Origin: Luidia sarsii
Taxonomy: Eukaryota > Echinodermata > Asteroidea > Paxillosida > Luidiidae
Direction of reading: 5' to 3'
Assembly: GCA_949987565.1 (NCBI GenBank)
Contig: OX465118.1
Span: forward strand, 9,811,223-9,875,222
Length of the DNA: 64,000 bases
Part shown: piece after piece, positions 49,101 through 64,000 of the stretch
Position numbering within the stretch: position 1 is the first letter of the stretch
Layout of the letters: each line of letters starts with the position of its first letter
Position numbers and translations under genes: made by a program
The notes under the pieces: model-generated
The model's database searches: none
What the model saw: the letters and a program-made list of their open reading frames with translations, nothing else
What the model was told of the DNA's origin: nothing

Positions 49101-50625
49101 CGAGCGAGAGGAGGAGTGGGCTGGGGGGACCCAGACTGCTAATTTGCGGCTAATGAGATTACCAGCGATACGCCGGGCAAACTCATCTACGCTGAATGGG
49201 CCCAACTGAGCCAGCGGTCTGGCTTTGAAGTGAACTAGAGTGATGGAGAGAAAGGAGCATCGCGGAGGGAGAGATGGATAGAGGGAGGGAAGGCAACACT
49301 ACAGGATCCGGGTATCAACCAATTAACTCAACGCTCGCCCCATGCGGTGAGCAACAGAGACATGAACAAAGTGTGGGATGGGGAGTGAAAGAAAACCTTC
49401 CTTTATAATACACCCGGACAACGATATGACCATGCAGGGAAAAAATAGTGGGTCTGTGGCAAGGGAAGATGGGATGTTCTTTTGAAGGGGAGACGCAAAT
49501 TTGGCGGGCGATGCTGACTTGTGATGGACCGATTCTGACGGCCATTGAAAGAGCTCTTTTAGAAGGGGGGTTAAAAAGGGACATAAATCAGCCTTTCAAG
49601 GCCAGCGGCCCAGAGGGATGCCACTTGTTGGCCCCACCGTCGGAAACCCGGCGGAAACGAGCCCAAGAATGAGCGAACAAAGGTGCGGGTTTCAGAGAAA
49701 AAAGGGGGGAGAGAAGGAGAAGACCCGTGAAAGGAAGACACGGATAGGGTACATTAGCGGACAAAGGCGGCATCCTTGGCGGGGATTGCCCCCCGTCTCA
49801 GCCCCGTAAATCGCAGCTCTAGGGCACCGAGGGCCTGACCACAATTCTCGTGGACACGGGGGTCGGGTAGAAAGGGCGAAACTGTGGGATGACTCCGGGC
49901 TTCGCTCATAGGGGGGATGTTCGGACGACTTGGCCGAAACAACCCCGGGGAATTAGGGATTCGGAATTAGGAGCTGATGTAAAGCGGAGCAGAGCGCCTT
50001 ACATCACTCGCCGGAACTTGTACAAGGAACAGGATAGGGAAAGTGGGACCTACAGAATGCACTATAACAAAAAAAAACCGGAATGGTTGTATCGCTTACC
50101 TTCGATCCAGAAAGTAGAAGATTGCTCGCGGGTGCCCTGGAAAGACAGCGACAACAAAATCGAAAATAACAAAACAGACCAAACGTTCTGACTAAGTTCT
50201 ACTTCTAGTGTTTTGCCATAATGGAGATTTCCAGCTGTGGGGCCCGGTACAGCTTTGGGGTAATACTGATTGATGTCAAAAAGGGACGTCCAAAATGTTC
50301 GAGGGCCTGAGTTGACGTTTCGATCCTAGCAGGACATTTCCAAAAGTGGGATACAAGGATGACGGGTGATATCGAGAAACTGAAAAAAAAAACTAATGTA
50401 AACGAGAGAATCTCGCACATGTAGTGATTTATACTGATTTAGGTAAGACACATTCTCGGGGACGATTGAATTGATGTCGAATTCACTTTTGACTGAGAGG
50501 TAAGCAGAATCAAAATTTGATTTAATCACAGAAAGCAAAAGGTGAACTCACCATCCTCTTGCAAACAGCTGGCCTCCCGCTACGGTCATTAGGCACTGAA
50601 GACAAACTATCAAGAGCAGCTGCAT
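45635..50625 (-). CDS. wnt8: Wnt8-class secreted Wnt ligand (6 exons, complete)
   Basis: Lipid-modified secreted ligand for Frizzled/LRP. In deuterostomes Wnt8 drives posterior/endomesodermal patterning through beta-catenin and TCF. Exons (minus): 50552-50625, 50100-50136, 48413-48542, 47863-47997, 47046-47188, 45635-46165. Lengths sum to 1,050 nt and all phases agree, giving 349 residues. Features in order: hydrophobic signal peptide ([18 protein letters not shown]), [103 protein letters not shown] glycosylation site, and the Cys-rich end [13 protein letters not shown]. The serine after CHGV (about residue 189) is the expected Porcupine acylation site. The ISSAGV and FGERISK motifs favour Wnt8 over other classes. 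It is convergent with the intronless gene. Confidence 0.96.
46166..47045 (-). other. Wnt8 intron 5 with MITE
   Basis: Contains the inverted-repeat element at 46262-46429. The rest, including a run of CACTC/GAGTG-like words at 46760-47000, has no recognised feature. Confidence 0.7.
46262..46429. mobile_element. AATAGGTTTGCGGTGACACC MITE, copy 1
   Basis: Perfect terminal inverted repeat of about 24 bp (GTAATAGGTTTGCGGTGACA and its complement). The interior has an ACTCGACGTTTCGAACAGTA motif. A second copy is at 58310-58557. Confidence 0.88.
47046..47188 (-). CDS. wnt8: Wnt8 exon 5
   Basis: Encodes [20 protein letters not shown] and [19 protein letters not shown]; phase 1 in, 0 out. Confidence 0.97.
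47189..47862 (-). other. Wnt8 intron 4
   Basis: Contains a CAGTGC/GATAA-type fragment (about 47228-47284) related to the tRNA-bearing foldback at 51862, and a decayed copy of the GGCTTAGGCTCGGGCT MITE (about 47640-47805). Confidence 0.6.
47863..47997 (-). CDS. wnt8: Wnt8 exon 4
   Basis: Encodes [20 protein letters not shown] and [16 protein letters not shown]. The junction with exon 3 reads NEPLPTREM, two residues shorter than the usual LRSATRE, the only small oddity in this gene. Confidence 0.96.
47998..48412 (-). other. Wnt8 intron 3
   Basis: 415 bp; a degenerate end of the GGTTTGCGGTGACACC MITE near 48220-48240. Nothing else. Confidence 0.65.
48413..48542 (-). CDS. wnt8: Wnt8 exon 3
   Basis: Encodes [20 protein letters not shown] and [18 protein letters not shown] chose the acceptor ctgcag rather than the upstream gatag because it aligns KRYITY with the family KAYLTY without inserted residues. 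Confidence 0.92.
48543..50099 (-). other. Wnt8 intron 2 with duplicated block
   Basis: Carries the second copy of the 44-bp block (49005-49048), preceded at 48972-48983 by GAGAAAGCGAAG, similar to a Blimp1/PRDI site. No exon signal elsewhere. Confidence 0.6.
49005..49048 (+). promoter_or_regulatory. Duplicated 44-bp block (copy 2, Wnt8 intron 2), candidate enhancer
   Basis: Identical to 45525-45568 and in the same orientation. Contains CTTTGACC (TCF-like core) and CCTAATCC (Otx-like). In sea urchins wnt8 is controlled by TCF and Blimp1; the match here is by motif only. Confidence 0.4.
50100..50136 (-). CDS. wnt8: Wnt8 exon 2: 37-nt micro-exon
   Basis: Flanked by ctgtctttccag and gtaagcg. 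Completes the Trp codon left by exon 1 and encodes [12 protein letters not shown], matching the family NNFLMTGPK. Without it exons 1 and 3 do not join in frame. Confidence 0.9.
50302..50343 (+). repeat. Half copy of the GACGTTTCGATCCTAGCAGG repeat in Wnt8 intron 1
   Basis: Reads GAGGGCCTGAGTTGACG then the TTTCGATCCTAGCAGGACAT core; the opposite arm is absent. The rest of intron 1 (50137-50551) holds nothing recognised. Confidence 0.7.
50552..50625 (-). CDS. wnt8: Wnt8 exon 1: signal peptide
   Basis: ATG at 50623-50625, [20 protein letters not shown], ends phase 2 before gtgagt. A second Met at residue 13 is less likely, as it would shorten the signal peptide. Confidence 0.9.
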
Positions 50626-50957
50626 GGCTGGAAAGTGACGAAGAAATTCTGGTCCGAAGTTATCCCGAAAAAAGAAATTCCACAGTTTTGCGTGGACGAA
50701 CCGGTATAGTCAGTGAGAGGTACTCGAGATGCGACCGTTCTCAACGAAGTCGAAACTGGAAATGACTCGAGACGTTTGGGTTTGCGAATATGTATGAGAG
50801 GGAGAGAGAGAGAGAGAGTGGGGAGGTGGGTGTAGAGAGTGTGACAAAAGCAGTCATTGACGTGTGACGTGATTCGCTGTGACAGGGCCCACGGCTTCCC
50901 TCCCGCGACCAATCGGCGGGGATGGCGTTGCCTCAGTGCCGGCTGACTCCGTCGGCG

Positions 50958-50965
50958 CTTCAAAG
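50958..50965 (-). promoter_or_regulatory. Candidate TCF/LEF site upstream of Wnt8
   Basis: Minus strand reads CTTTGAAG, a full match to CTTTGWWS, about 335 bp upstream of the Wnt8 start codon in a GC-rich stretch (50880-51120). Motif match only. Confidence 0.4.
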
Positions 50966-51861
50966 CCGACCGCAGGCCGGAACGAAACAAAACTTCAAGA
51001 AAGAAAAAAACTTCTGAGGCAGCGTGCCGACGGGCTTTGCGTTGGCCGTCTGCCGGGCTGAGTGACCGGCGGGCTCGGGCCGGGGGCGGCTGTCCGGACG
51101 CCATTCACCGCCGATCGCGTCCTGAATAGCAGCCCGGAGGACATTTTTTCTTGGCCTGTCCAGTTTGAGAACCGATTATCTTGATCCCCCCTATGGGTTT
51201 CAGGAGATTTGGCCAGGGGGGCCTCGGGGGTTCATCTTGTCTCCTCTCCTTCTCCTCATCTGAGTGATGGCAAGCTTTTAAGGATACATTAGCTCAACCC
51301 TCTAGCCTTCTATCCACTTAAGAGTGCCTCGATTTTTTTCCCCCTGAAATTCCAAACCCGTCTTAGTTTTAAAAAGGCCCGTTTGGGGTGGGGGGGGGGC
51401 GGGACAAAGGGATCGGGAATGTTCATTCTTCACCAGATTTGTGTGTCCCCCAACATTGTGAAGTAAAAGGTGCCACTCAAAAGTAGACAGGGAGCCCGAG
51501 TACAGGCTTCGTCAATCCTCCCCTTCCCCCCTCGCCAACAATCTGTCACAAATGCTTGATTCCGATTTGGAGGCTACGGTGTGTCAATATTAGCAGTGTC
51601 GATAGAGTGATAGGACCATGCCACGGGACGACTCAGTATTAACCCGAGGTGGATTTTTTTTTTTAGGTCAAATGAATCGATTTCACTACGATTTCACATA
51701 CGAAGACTAACCTTGCCTATACCATTGCTTCAGATACGAATGTGATACATTTATGGCATAAAAATGGGGACAAATTGGTTCCGGGCTGGGGTAGGGCTCG
51801 ACAGTGTTGTCTGAATTCTTCAGCTGCTAATGCGATTTTTAAACTAATGGTATTTTTCAAT

Positions 51862-52082
51862 GAGGTTCTGCCCTTTCTCGACGTGATAAACACTGAGTAC
51901 TCAGGGCTTTGCCCGGTGCCTGATACAAATATCAAGTGGTTAAGACGTCCGTACTAGAAATAGGGAGTCGCGGGTTCGAAATCCCGCCCGAGCTGCCTGA
52001 AATATTTTTTATCAGGCACCGGGCAAAGCACTGAGCACTCAGTGTCTATATCACGTCGAACAAGGCCAAAACCCCATTGAAT
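51862..52082. mobile_element. Foldback element with tRNA-Ser-like core
   Basis: Long complementary arms: left ends in GGGCTTTGCCCGGTGCCTGA, right begins TATCAGGCACCGGGCAAAGC. Both contain CACTGAGTACTCAG-type words and ACGTGATA / TATCACGT. Between them (about 51929-51997) is a tRNA-like sequence: AGTGGTTAAGACGTCCG (A box), CTAGAAA (anticodon-loop-like, AGA), and CGCGGGTTCGAAATCCCGC (T arm with B box). Confidence 0.8.
51929..51997 (+). tRNA. tRNA-Ser(AGA)-like sequence inside foldback, probably not functional
   Basis: T arm pairs well (GCGGG/CCCGC). The anticodon stem has one mismatch, no convincing acceptor stem is seen, and the position inside an inverted repeat suggests a SINE-type derivative rather than a working tRNA gene. 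Confidence 0.4.
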
Positions 52083-52743
52083 AACAAGAAAGCAAAGTTG
52101 ATACTCTGCCGTGAGTTGAACTGAAATGGAATACATACCCGGTAGCTTAGTCCAAGTCAGCGGGCGGCCATGTTTACAAATAAAAACGCAATACTCCAAA
52201 AGGAGGATATGGAGACGTGTTTTGACCACAGACTATAATGAACACAAAGCGACATAGAATGGAATGGTTTTAGATATATTCATGTCCATAGTTATTTATA
52301 TATTTCAACATTTTGTTGTCATTGCAGAGAAATGTCCAGCTCATTTAGTTTCATAATGTATAATAATTTGTCTTATAGTTGTTAATTTGAATATCAATCA
52401 GTACACTTTGTACAGACATATACATACAATTTTATGAGACAAAGCTTATATATAATGATATTTATAATTTAACCTTTTTTTGTTTGGTTGTAAAAAAAAA
52501 ATTAACTTGGAATGACAACTGTGGACACACACGCTTACATACATGCACTAGAGCTGCCGAGTCTAATTATTATTTTTTCTTTTTGTTGTAACACGATCCA
52601 GCGCAAAGAGTTGTCGATTCCATTGACTTCACATTCAATTGTTTTATTTCCTTAAAAGCACAGACAGACTCCGTTTGGAGATGACGAATGAGAATCAAGG
52701 GCGAGGGGTGAGTCTGCCGTGGCCTTGTCGTGACAGACTCTGA

Positions 52744-52880
52744 TCCAATCACAGCAGGCCACGTCACTGACAGCCCCCCTCCTCCCCTGCCCTGCTCCCT
52801 TGTGATTGGCCAAAGGGGCACGTGTGAGGGACGCCCCCGTTTATACAAAAAAAAATCGACGCCAACAGACACGTGGGAAA
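52744..52880. promoter_or_regulatory. Cluster of CCAAT and CACGTG motifs
   Basis: CCAATCACA at 52744 and TGTGATTGG at 52800 form an inverted pair, with GCACGTGT near 52817 and CACGTGGG near 52870. Could be a distal Wnt8 element or an unassigned promoter; motif evidence only. Confidence 0.25.
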
Positions 52881-53824
52881 AAAAGCACATTCACTCTCAT
52901 TGGCGTGAAGTCATCGTTATCGGGCCTCGCATCGATTCCATTGTTTCCCTGAAGGTAGCCTTTGACGTCTTGAACTGACTCTTCCCTCGACTTCATTCGG
53001 CGAAAATGAGCGCGTGACCTACTTCACGAGAAACATTTTGTTTTCTTTATGGAATGTCATAGATTTCTTTTTTAGAGCGACCGTTATGCGCTCTGCTAAG
53101 GTGCATCTTTATAATATTTACAAAGATGACAAGCCACATTCTTGTATCTACTCAAAATATCGTTATCTGCTATTTACAATTTACAGGTTGTTTGTTCACA
53201 AATAAGAGTACACAATCGAAACGACAGACCAACAATCGATGACTTATACAAACTTAAAGAATCATATCAAACTCTGAAAAATATCTTCGTCCTCAAACGT
53301 ATGATAACAAAATATGTATGACTATATCGCGTCATTACAATATGTGGGAAGAGCGTTTTCTTTGACAATCAAAAATGGGTTGGGGTAAAATCACCGACGG
53401 GAGATCAGTAAGAAACCTAATGCATGGAGTGCTTCAAAGGGAAACCATTACTAAACTGTGTAATACATTCACGACTGGACAGAGGTCTACGTTTTGAACA
53501 TCGATAAATCTTTAGTCGGGATTCACTGTTGCATCGGATGCTAGACTTGTTACGGTCCTCCATTAGTTGGAAGCTATTACGGGCTCCCATCAATTGGGGA
53601 AAAACTGCACGGCGGATTATGCACAGGCCCTATTACACATGTACTTGTCAACTTAGGGTAGAGCGTAGAGCTAAGGATAGAATGAATGCGCTACTGTCGG
53701 TGTGGTTTTAGCGTCCTATTCTTTAGGGCTTCTGACATTTGGAAGTTGTCATAAATCGGACGGGGCTTTCCTGTTGCTCAAACGGCTTAATCCTCCCTCT
53801 GTGTTTGCCGCGCGACCACACAAG

Positions 53825-53920
53825 ATGGCCGCCGGTGCTGAGCGACAGTTCCGCCGCGGTGCCGCGCCCAAACCGCAAAAGGCAGCCTCGGAGCAACCCG
53901 CGCTGTCAGATAAAGGCCTC
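53825..53920 (+). CDS. Weak candidate first coding exon
   Basis: CAAGATGGCCGCC gives a good start context, followed by MAAGAERQFRRGAAPKPQKA in a locally GC-rich island and a gtacgc donor just after GGCCTCG. No downstream exon was found on this strand, and CAAGATGGC is also a YY1-type promoter motif. Confidence 0.2.
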
Positions 53921-56631
53921 GGTACGCTGACTTTTTCCCGGAGCTGTCTTCTCAGATTCACGAACAATGTGACCGCTCAGCCGAGTGAGGAGGAGAAGAA
54001 GAAGAGCCTGTCACATTTCAAGACACCAATATGAAGACTTTAGTCTTTCCTAAATGGCACGAATGGAGCCATTTCCGGGCTTCTGTGAAAAAATGTGACC
54101 GCAGCGATGCCTTTGTTTGCCCTATTTGGAGGAGTTAAACTGTACACAGGCTTTGGCGTCTAAAATGTCTGGTTTACTGAGACCGTACTTGTGACATGAC
54201 ATCAGTCAGATCTGAACACTACCGTACCACAAGATAGGCAAAAAACCCACGTGAAGACATAAATGCCTGTGCAAACTGTATGTGAACTGGTTTAGGAAAA
54301 CGGAACATACAGCTTCACTCTGTAAGGTTTGTTGAGGTATTGTCTCACGCCATGACCAACGGTTCGAATTCAGATCCAATCTGTCTATTTTGAAAGACTG
54401 GTTCGTACGATACGTGCGCCGTTGGAATTTTGGACATGTTTTTGGCTAAATTCAAATTTTTCTAAATCCGACGGCTATTCGGTGTGTTAATGAATGAATG
54501 AATGTCTTTAGCACATTCTACGGGAACACACGCCCGTGAATGCCACATCTGCTAATTGTAAAAAGGCTACGCCGCGCGCGCTGACCCGACGTTTCGAACA
54601 GCGCGCTCAACCCGCTGAAGAAGAACGAGGCGCCCTCTACGGCGGTGCATACAATCCCGAACCCGCCAACGCGTTTGCCGCATAGCCAAGGCTTCTTCGT
54701 TTCCACGGTTACTTGTAAAACTACAAAAAACCGAAACGAACACGTCAGTATAAAAAAGGACCCTGGTGCAACAACAAGACCACAATAGTTACTGGCACTA
54801 TACAGCTGTCGGTAACTCACAACCCTGACTATTTTTCAATCTCACGACGTCCGATTTTGTTACTTTTTTTTTCTCCAAAAATGTATTTACCTCTACAGGT
54901 GGAGACAATAACTTTGTAAGGATAACTACGACAACCACATTATTCGTATCATTAAGGGCACGTCTGTAACAATGACACGCATACTCACAATTCTTCTGTT
55001 ATTAGTCATTATTGTTTGTTTTTTTCATTTTTACAATTTTTCATTTTAATTTCCGAATGAACACTGTGCACGTCTTCGTTGCCAGACACATTCGCAGACA
55101 CTGGGAGGGGAAGTTTACGCTTTGTACGAAGCATGTTAGAGAATAGTCTTTATTTCTTTATTCATTATAATTATTCCGAAACCAGCTCAGATTTAGCTTT
55201 GTCTTGATTCTAACGACATTAATTTATAGGTTGGATTTGATAATGGGTTTAGTTCGCCGTTTACTATGTGCGTGTTGCAAATGCAATGTCGCGCTGTAAA
55301 AGTCAGGATGCAAAAATTAACGAAACATTAAAAAAAAATATATAAAAGGTATTTATAATAGGCTAAAACGATTCTCATCCACGGTTGGTCCAACTGATCC
55401 CAATGAAACTATCTGGGAAAAGTTCGAAGCCTTGCCGCCCTTTAACAGATGAAAGGTAACTTTGTTCAGGAATTGGTTGGGTGTGATTACGCAATACCAT
55501 TGTAAGTCGGCTCACTGAGGATCAGACTCACTGTGAAGCGTAACTTTGGATCGGCAACGTCGCAGGTAACTGTATCAACGTCAACTTGATTCAGTGCGGG
55601 GAGTGGAGTGCGTCAGATCTTGTCGATGGCTAAGCTTGGGGGGGGGGGGCTTGAATGGACGAACAATGAAAGACAGAAAACAGAAAATGACAAGATGGTC
55701 TATCCTCTGTTTAGTATAAGGCATCGATGAATTCATGCATTTGGAACACGTCTGAGAGCAAATCGTGTGGCGTCCTATTTCGCTTCTCAACTAATGTTGG
55801 CAGTGAACAAAACACAGGGCGATGGAGAGATTACACCCCCTCGACAAATTAATCAAAGAAACAAGCAAACCAATTACAAAGGGAATTATGGTGTGAAAAA
55901 AAACCAGTACCAGTTGTTCTCCGGATGCCGTTAATTATCAAAAATCAATCAATCAATCAAACAGCGGCTTGCACACCATCGCATTGGCATAGAAGAGAAC
56001 CGCAGTTCGTCCCAAAGATGTTACCGTGCTTTTACACACGCGCAACGCCACCATGCGATGAGTGTAGCGCCACCATGCGTCCACATTCTCTCTCGGGCTA
56101 GCCTCTTGAACAAGATCCCGTCCATTTTTATCTGCGTTCTCACCCAAACGCTGAAAACCTGGTTTCAACAGGCTTGGGCCAAAATACACTGAAACCATTG
56201 GGGGAGTAAGGTCTGCGGCGTTTGAATAAAAAATAAATAATTATCGAAACAAAAGGAATAAGAGGTTCCGCACGTGAACAAAATACGCGTGCGCATACGT
56301 TTAGCCGTTTCGCAATCCCGGGTATTGGTAGCGCTGATCGCAATCCCAACACTGCGTAAAATTAATCTCGAATGAAGTCTAATTCCGACACCATGCACCC
56401 TCGTTTTGATACCCACCTCTGCAACTTATCTGTTCGTAATTCAAAGTCCTTGAAACTCACAGATATTTAGCGATTATTCATTTCTGGACAACACTATCCG
56501 TAATATGAAAGAAAAAATTGAAAAGACAATAAGTTTGCTAGAAATTCGAATTTTCTGACGCGCTTCTTGCTTACGTGTAGCGAGCGAGATATCCGTGTCG
56601 TCCACACGTTTAGCGGATAGCAAGTAACGTA

Positions 56632-56639
56632 TGACGTCA
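56632..56639. promoter_or_regulatory. CRE-like palindrome TGACGTCA
   Basis: Full CRE followed 7 bp later by a half site TGACG. No gene start is apparent nearby. Confidence 0.25.
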
Positions 56640-58105
56640 TAATTGATGACGTATCCGTTTCACTAACCGTAACCGTTCGCTTGCGAAACCTCTTTGTTAA
56701 AAGGTTGCCGGTGTCGTTCAATGCATGGAATTTGAAGAAAAGTATGTTTCGATTTCGTTTTTTTTTTTCAATTCTAGAGCTAACACTTTTGGGGGAATAA
56801 TGAGGTCAACTATTTAGTTACGATCTAAAGGACATTATTTTTTAACAGCGAATTCAATGTTATTTACAATAGATAACTCATCTCCTGTTCTGTGATGGAA
56901 TGATGATTCGTTATCGAATAAGAATTCGCCGCAATTCACCGTTGGGTGCGCTATATCTGTGTCTGCGGTCGCAGCTCTGTTACAAGACTCGACTATGTAT
57001 ATCGTTGCACGTTCTTGAAGTTTGGTATTATGCGCCTCCGGCTATCATAGATTCAGCCACTCAAGAGAGGGCGCTGTGACGAGAGAGGCGTATGTCATCG
57101 ACCAAATCCTGAGCCGTCAACCTGTTCAATGCAGAAAACACTGCACGGAACAGTACATTTTGTCGCATTTCTGACTGTCATTACAAATGCATAGTGTGCA
57201 ATACTCATGACCACAAGTTCTCTTCGGTCTTTTGGTAAAGTGGCATCGACACAGCGCCCGCTATTGGTAGGAGATTAGCCACGGCCTTTACGCCCCGAAT
57301 GTCTTCGTATACCTGAACGCCAGGAAACGATTCTAGAGTCTTGCTTTGGTGCGTGGACTAGACGACCGTCCATTTGTTGGATTCCTGACCATTGTTTGGA
57401 ATGAAATCCACTTCCTCATGTCTTGCATTGGTTCTTAATTGTTGCGCTTTTGGATGAAGGGACGAAACGACGACTACGCCAGCGTGCATGTACGCTACGC
57501 AGTCCGATCTCCTAATACGAAAACAAAATGTACGTTCTTTTCTTTCAAGTTTTGAACGGTGTACACGCGATTTGGGAGATCTTCCAATCGCACGTTGTGT
57601 CGAACTGCAAGTGGATTTACGGACCGCGACGACCAGATGAACTTGAAGCGCCATGGTGGATTCCGTTCAGCGAGGGATGAATTCTGCCGTCTGTGCATGG
57701 GTAGATATTGACTCTAGTCCCCGTTGACTCTCGCCAATTGTTAGACCCCACACGGCTTCCTGAAAAGGGGCTGGTAATCCGTACAACATTTCTGTGATTA
57801 TCCCGTGAATTCTCGCCGTCTACAAATCCTCCCTAAAACCCTTGCCTCTTTGAAGTTGCCGACGCGGATATTTCGATTGTTATCCCGTCTCCCCCCATAA
57901 AAACTCCCGCCGCAGAGATGACGTTGGCGCTGTCCTTGCGTCTCGCTCTGGAAAACAAAAGAGTACAGGTGTGACCGATACTGACTGGAGCCAGCGCGTT
58001 GCCAAGTTTTCATCGTGAGGGGAGCAAGCGCGCGATGTTCGCTGCTCAATCACGCGAACCACGCGATTCGCTGCACGAAGGTTTCCACACAGGCGGCCGC
58101 GGGAA

Positions 58106-63751
<5,646 letters not shown>

Positions 63752-63849
63752 CTGCCAGGGCCGAGATGAGTGGAAAGGAGGACAAGAATTGGCGTTTGTG
63801 GGCGAATAGAAATATTGAATAATATCGATCCCATAGAAGGACGTAACAC

Positions 63850-63960
63850 AAAGGCAGATTCTGCCCTTGACAGAGGCTCTGTTAGGATCGAATCGTGAGG
63901 CTCTCTACAGATTTGCATTTCGGTCATATTAAATCAGTAATCAGTCTGCAACACATAGGC
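63850..63960 (-). repeat. Half copy of the hairpin repeat at window end
   Basis: CTGTTAGGATCGAATCGTGA and AGATTTGCATTTCGGTC match the tail of the 41696 hairpin family. Confidence 0.65.
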
Positions 63961-64000
63961 AGATTTCTTCCTGAATAGAGCGTTGGCAGAGAACTTGAGT

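Larger units (their letters stand above)
50626..58105. other. Intergenic region between Wnt8 and the synaptotagmin-like gene
   Basis: Wnt8 upstream sequence with a GA repeat (50797-50818), a tRNA-bearing foldback (51862-52082), inverted CCAAT and CACGTG motifs (52744-52880), a TGACGTCA site (56632-56639), AATC repeats (55938-55960), a G run (55637-55648), and otherwise plain AT-rich sequence. No convincing exon; one weak candidate at 53825. Confidence 0.65.

Noticed and set aside
51929..51997. Functional tRNA-Ser gene
   Set aside because: No convincing acceptor stem, imperfect anticodon stem, and location inside an inverted repeat; treated as tRNA-derived.

Overview
The window is animal nuclear DNA. 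It has spliced genes with GT-AG introns, no operons, many microsatellites and a dense load of small inverted-repeat transposons. Three genes can be named with confidence from exon-by-exon translation, and their splice phases close exactly: an UNC5-type netrin receptor (+ strand, 14 exons, 5' end cut off by the window), a Wnt8-type secreted ligand (- strand, 6 exons, complete, 349 codons) and a synaptotagmin-15-like double-C2 protein (- strand, last 5 exons, 5' end beyond the window). A fourth gene, an intronless 500-codon frame at 42490-43992 (+), is not recognised. The gene families, GC-rich third codon positions and the dispersed repeats (GACGTTTCGATCCTAGCAGG hairpins, 'TTTCATAGAGC..GCTTAAGCG' foldbacks) suggest a marine invertebrate deuterostome. 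I lean to an ambulacrarian (echinoderm or hemichordate), with amphioxus not excluded. This is inference, not proof.

Layout. 1-32790: UNC5, from the first Ig domain through Ig2, two thrombospondin type-1 repeats, the transmembrane helix, a long juxtamembrane exon, ZU5, UPA and death domain. Its introns are packed with mobile DNA. 32791-42489: 3' flank with tRNA-derived SINEs, a 1.67-kb array of a 21/22-bp self-complementary minisatellite (37875-39545) and two hairpin repeats. 42490-43992: unknown intronless gene. 45635-50625: Wnt8 on the minus strand, convergent with the unknown gene. 50626-58105: non-coding, with a candidate TCF site upstream of Wnt8, a foldback built around a tRNA-Ser-like core, and possible promoter-like clusters. 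58106-63751: synaptotagmin-15-like gene on the minus strand.

The most striking object lies in UNC5 intron 2. A 5,620-bp insertion (6817-12436) is almost entirely one palindrome: two arms of about 2.8 kb, apparently identical outside satellite tracts, around a loop of about 40 nt. It begins AGTAGTATG, ends CATACTACT, and is bracketed by a 6-bp direct repeat AAAACC (6811-6816 and 12437-12442). A 5'-AG..CT-3' end with a 6-bp target duplication is the signature of Polinton/Maverick elements. Each arm carries the same gene for a single-C2H2-finger, highly acidic protein, and the two copies are transcribed outward from a shared satellite-rich centre. I read it as a non-autonomous, mirror-duplicated Polinton derivative. 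Because it sits in an intron, the UNC5 pre-mRNA would contain a 2.8-kb self-complementary hairpin.

The UNC5, Wnt8 and Syt15 products act in separate processes (axon guidance/dependence signalling, posterior/endomesoderm Wnt signalling, membrane trafficking). Nothing in the sequence says their adjacency is functional.
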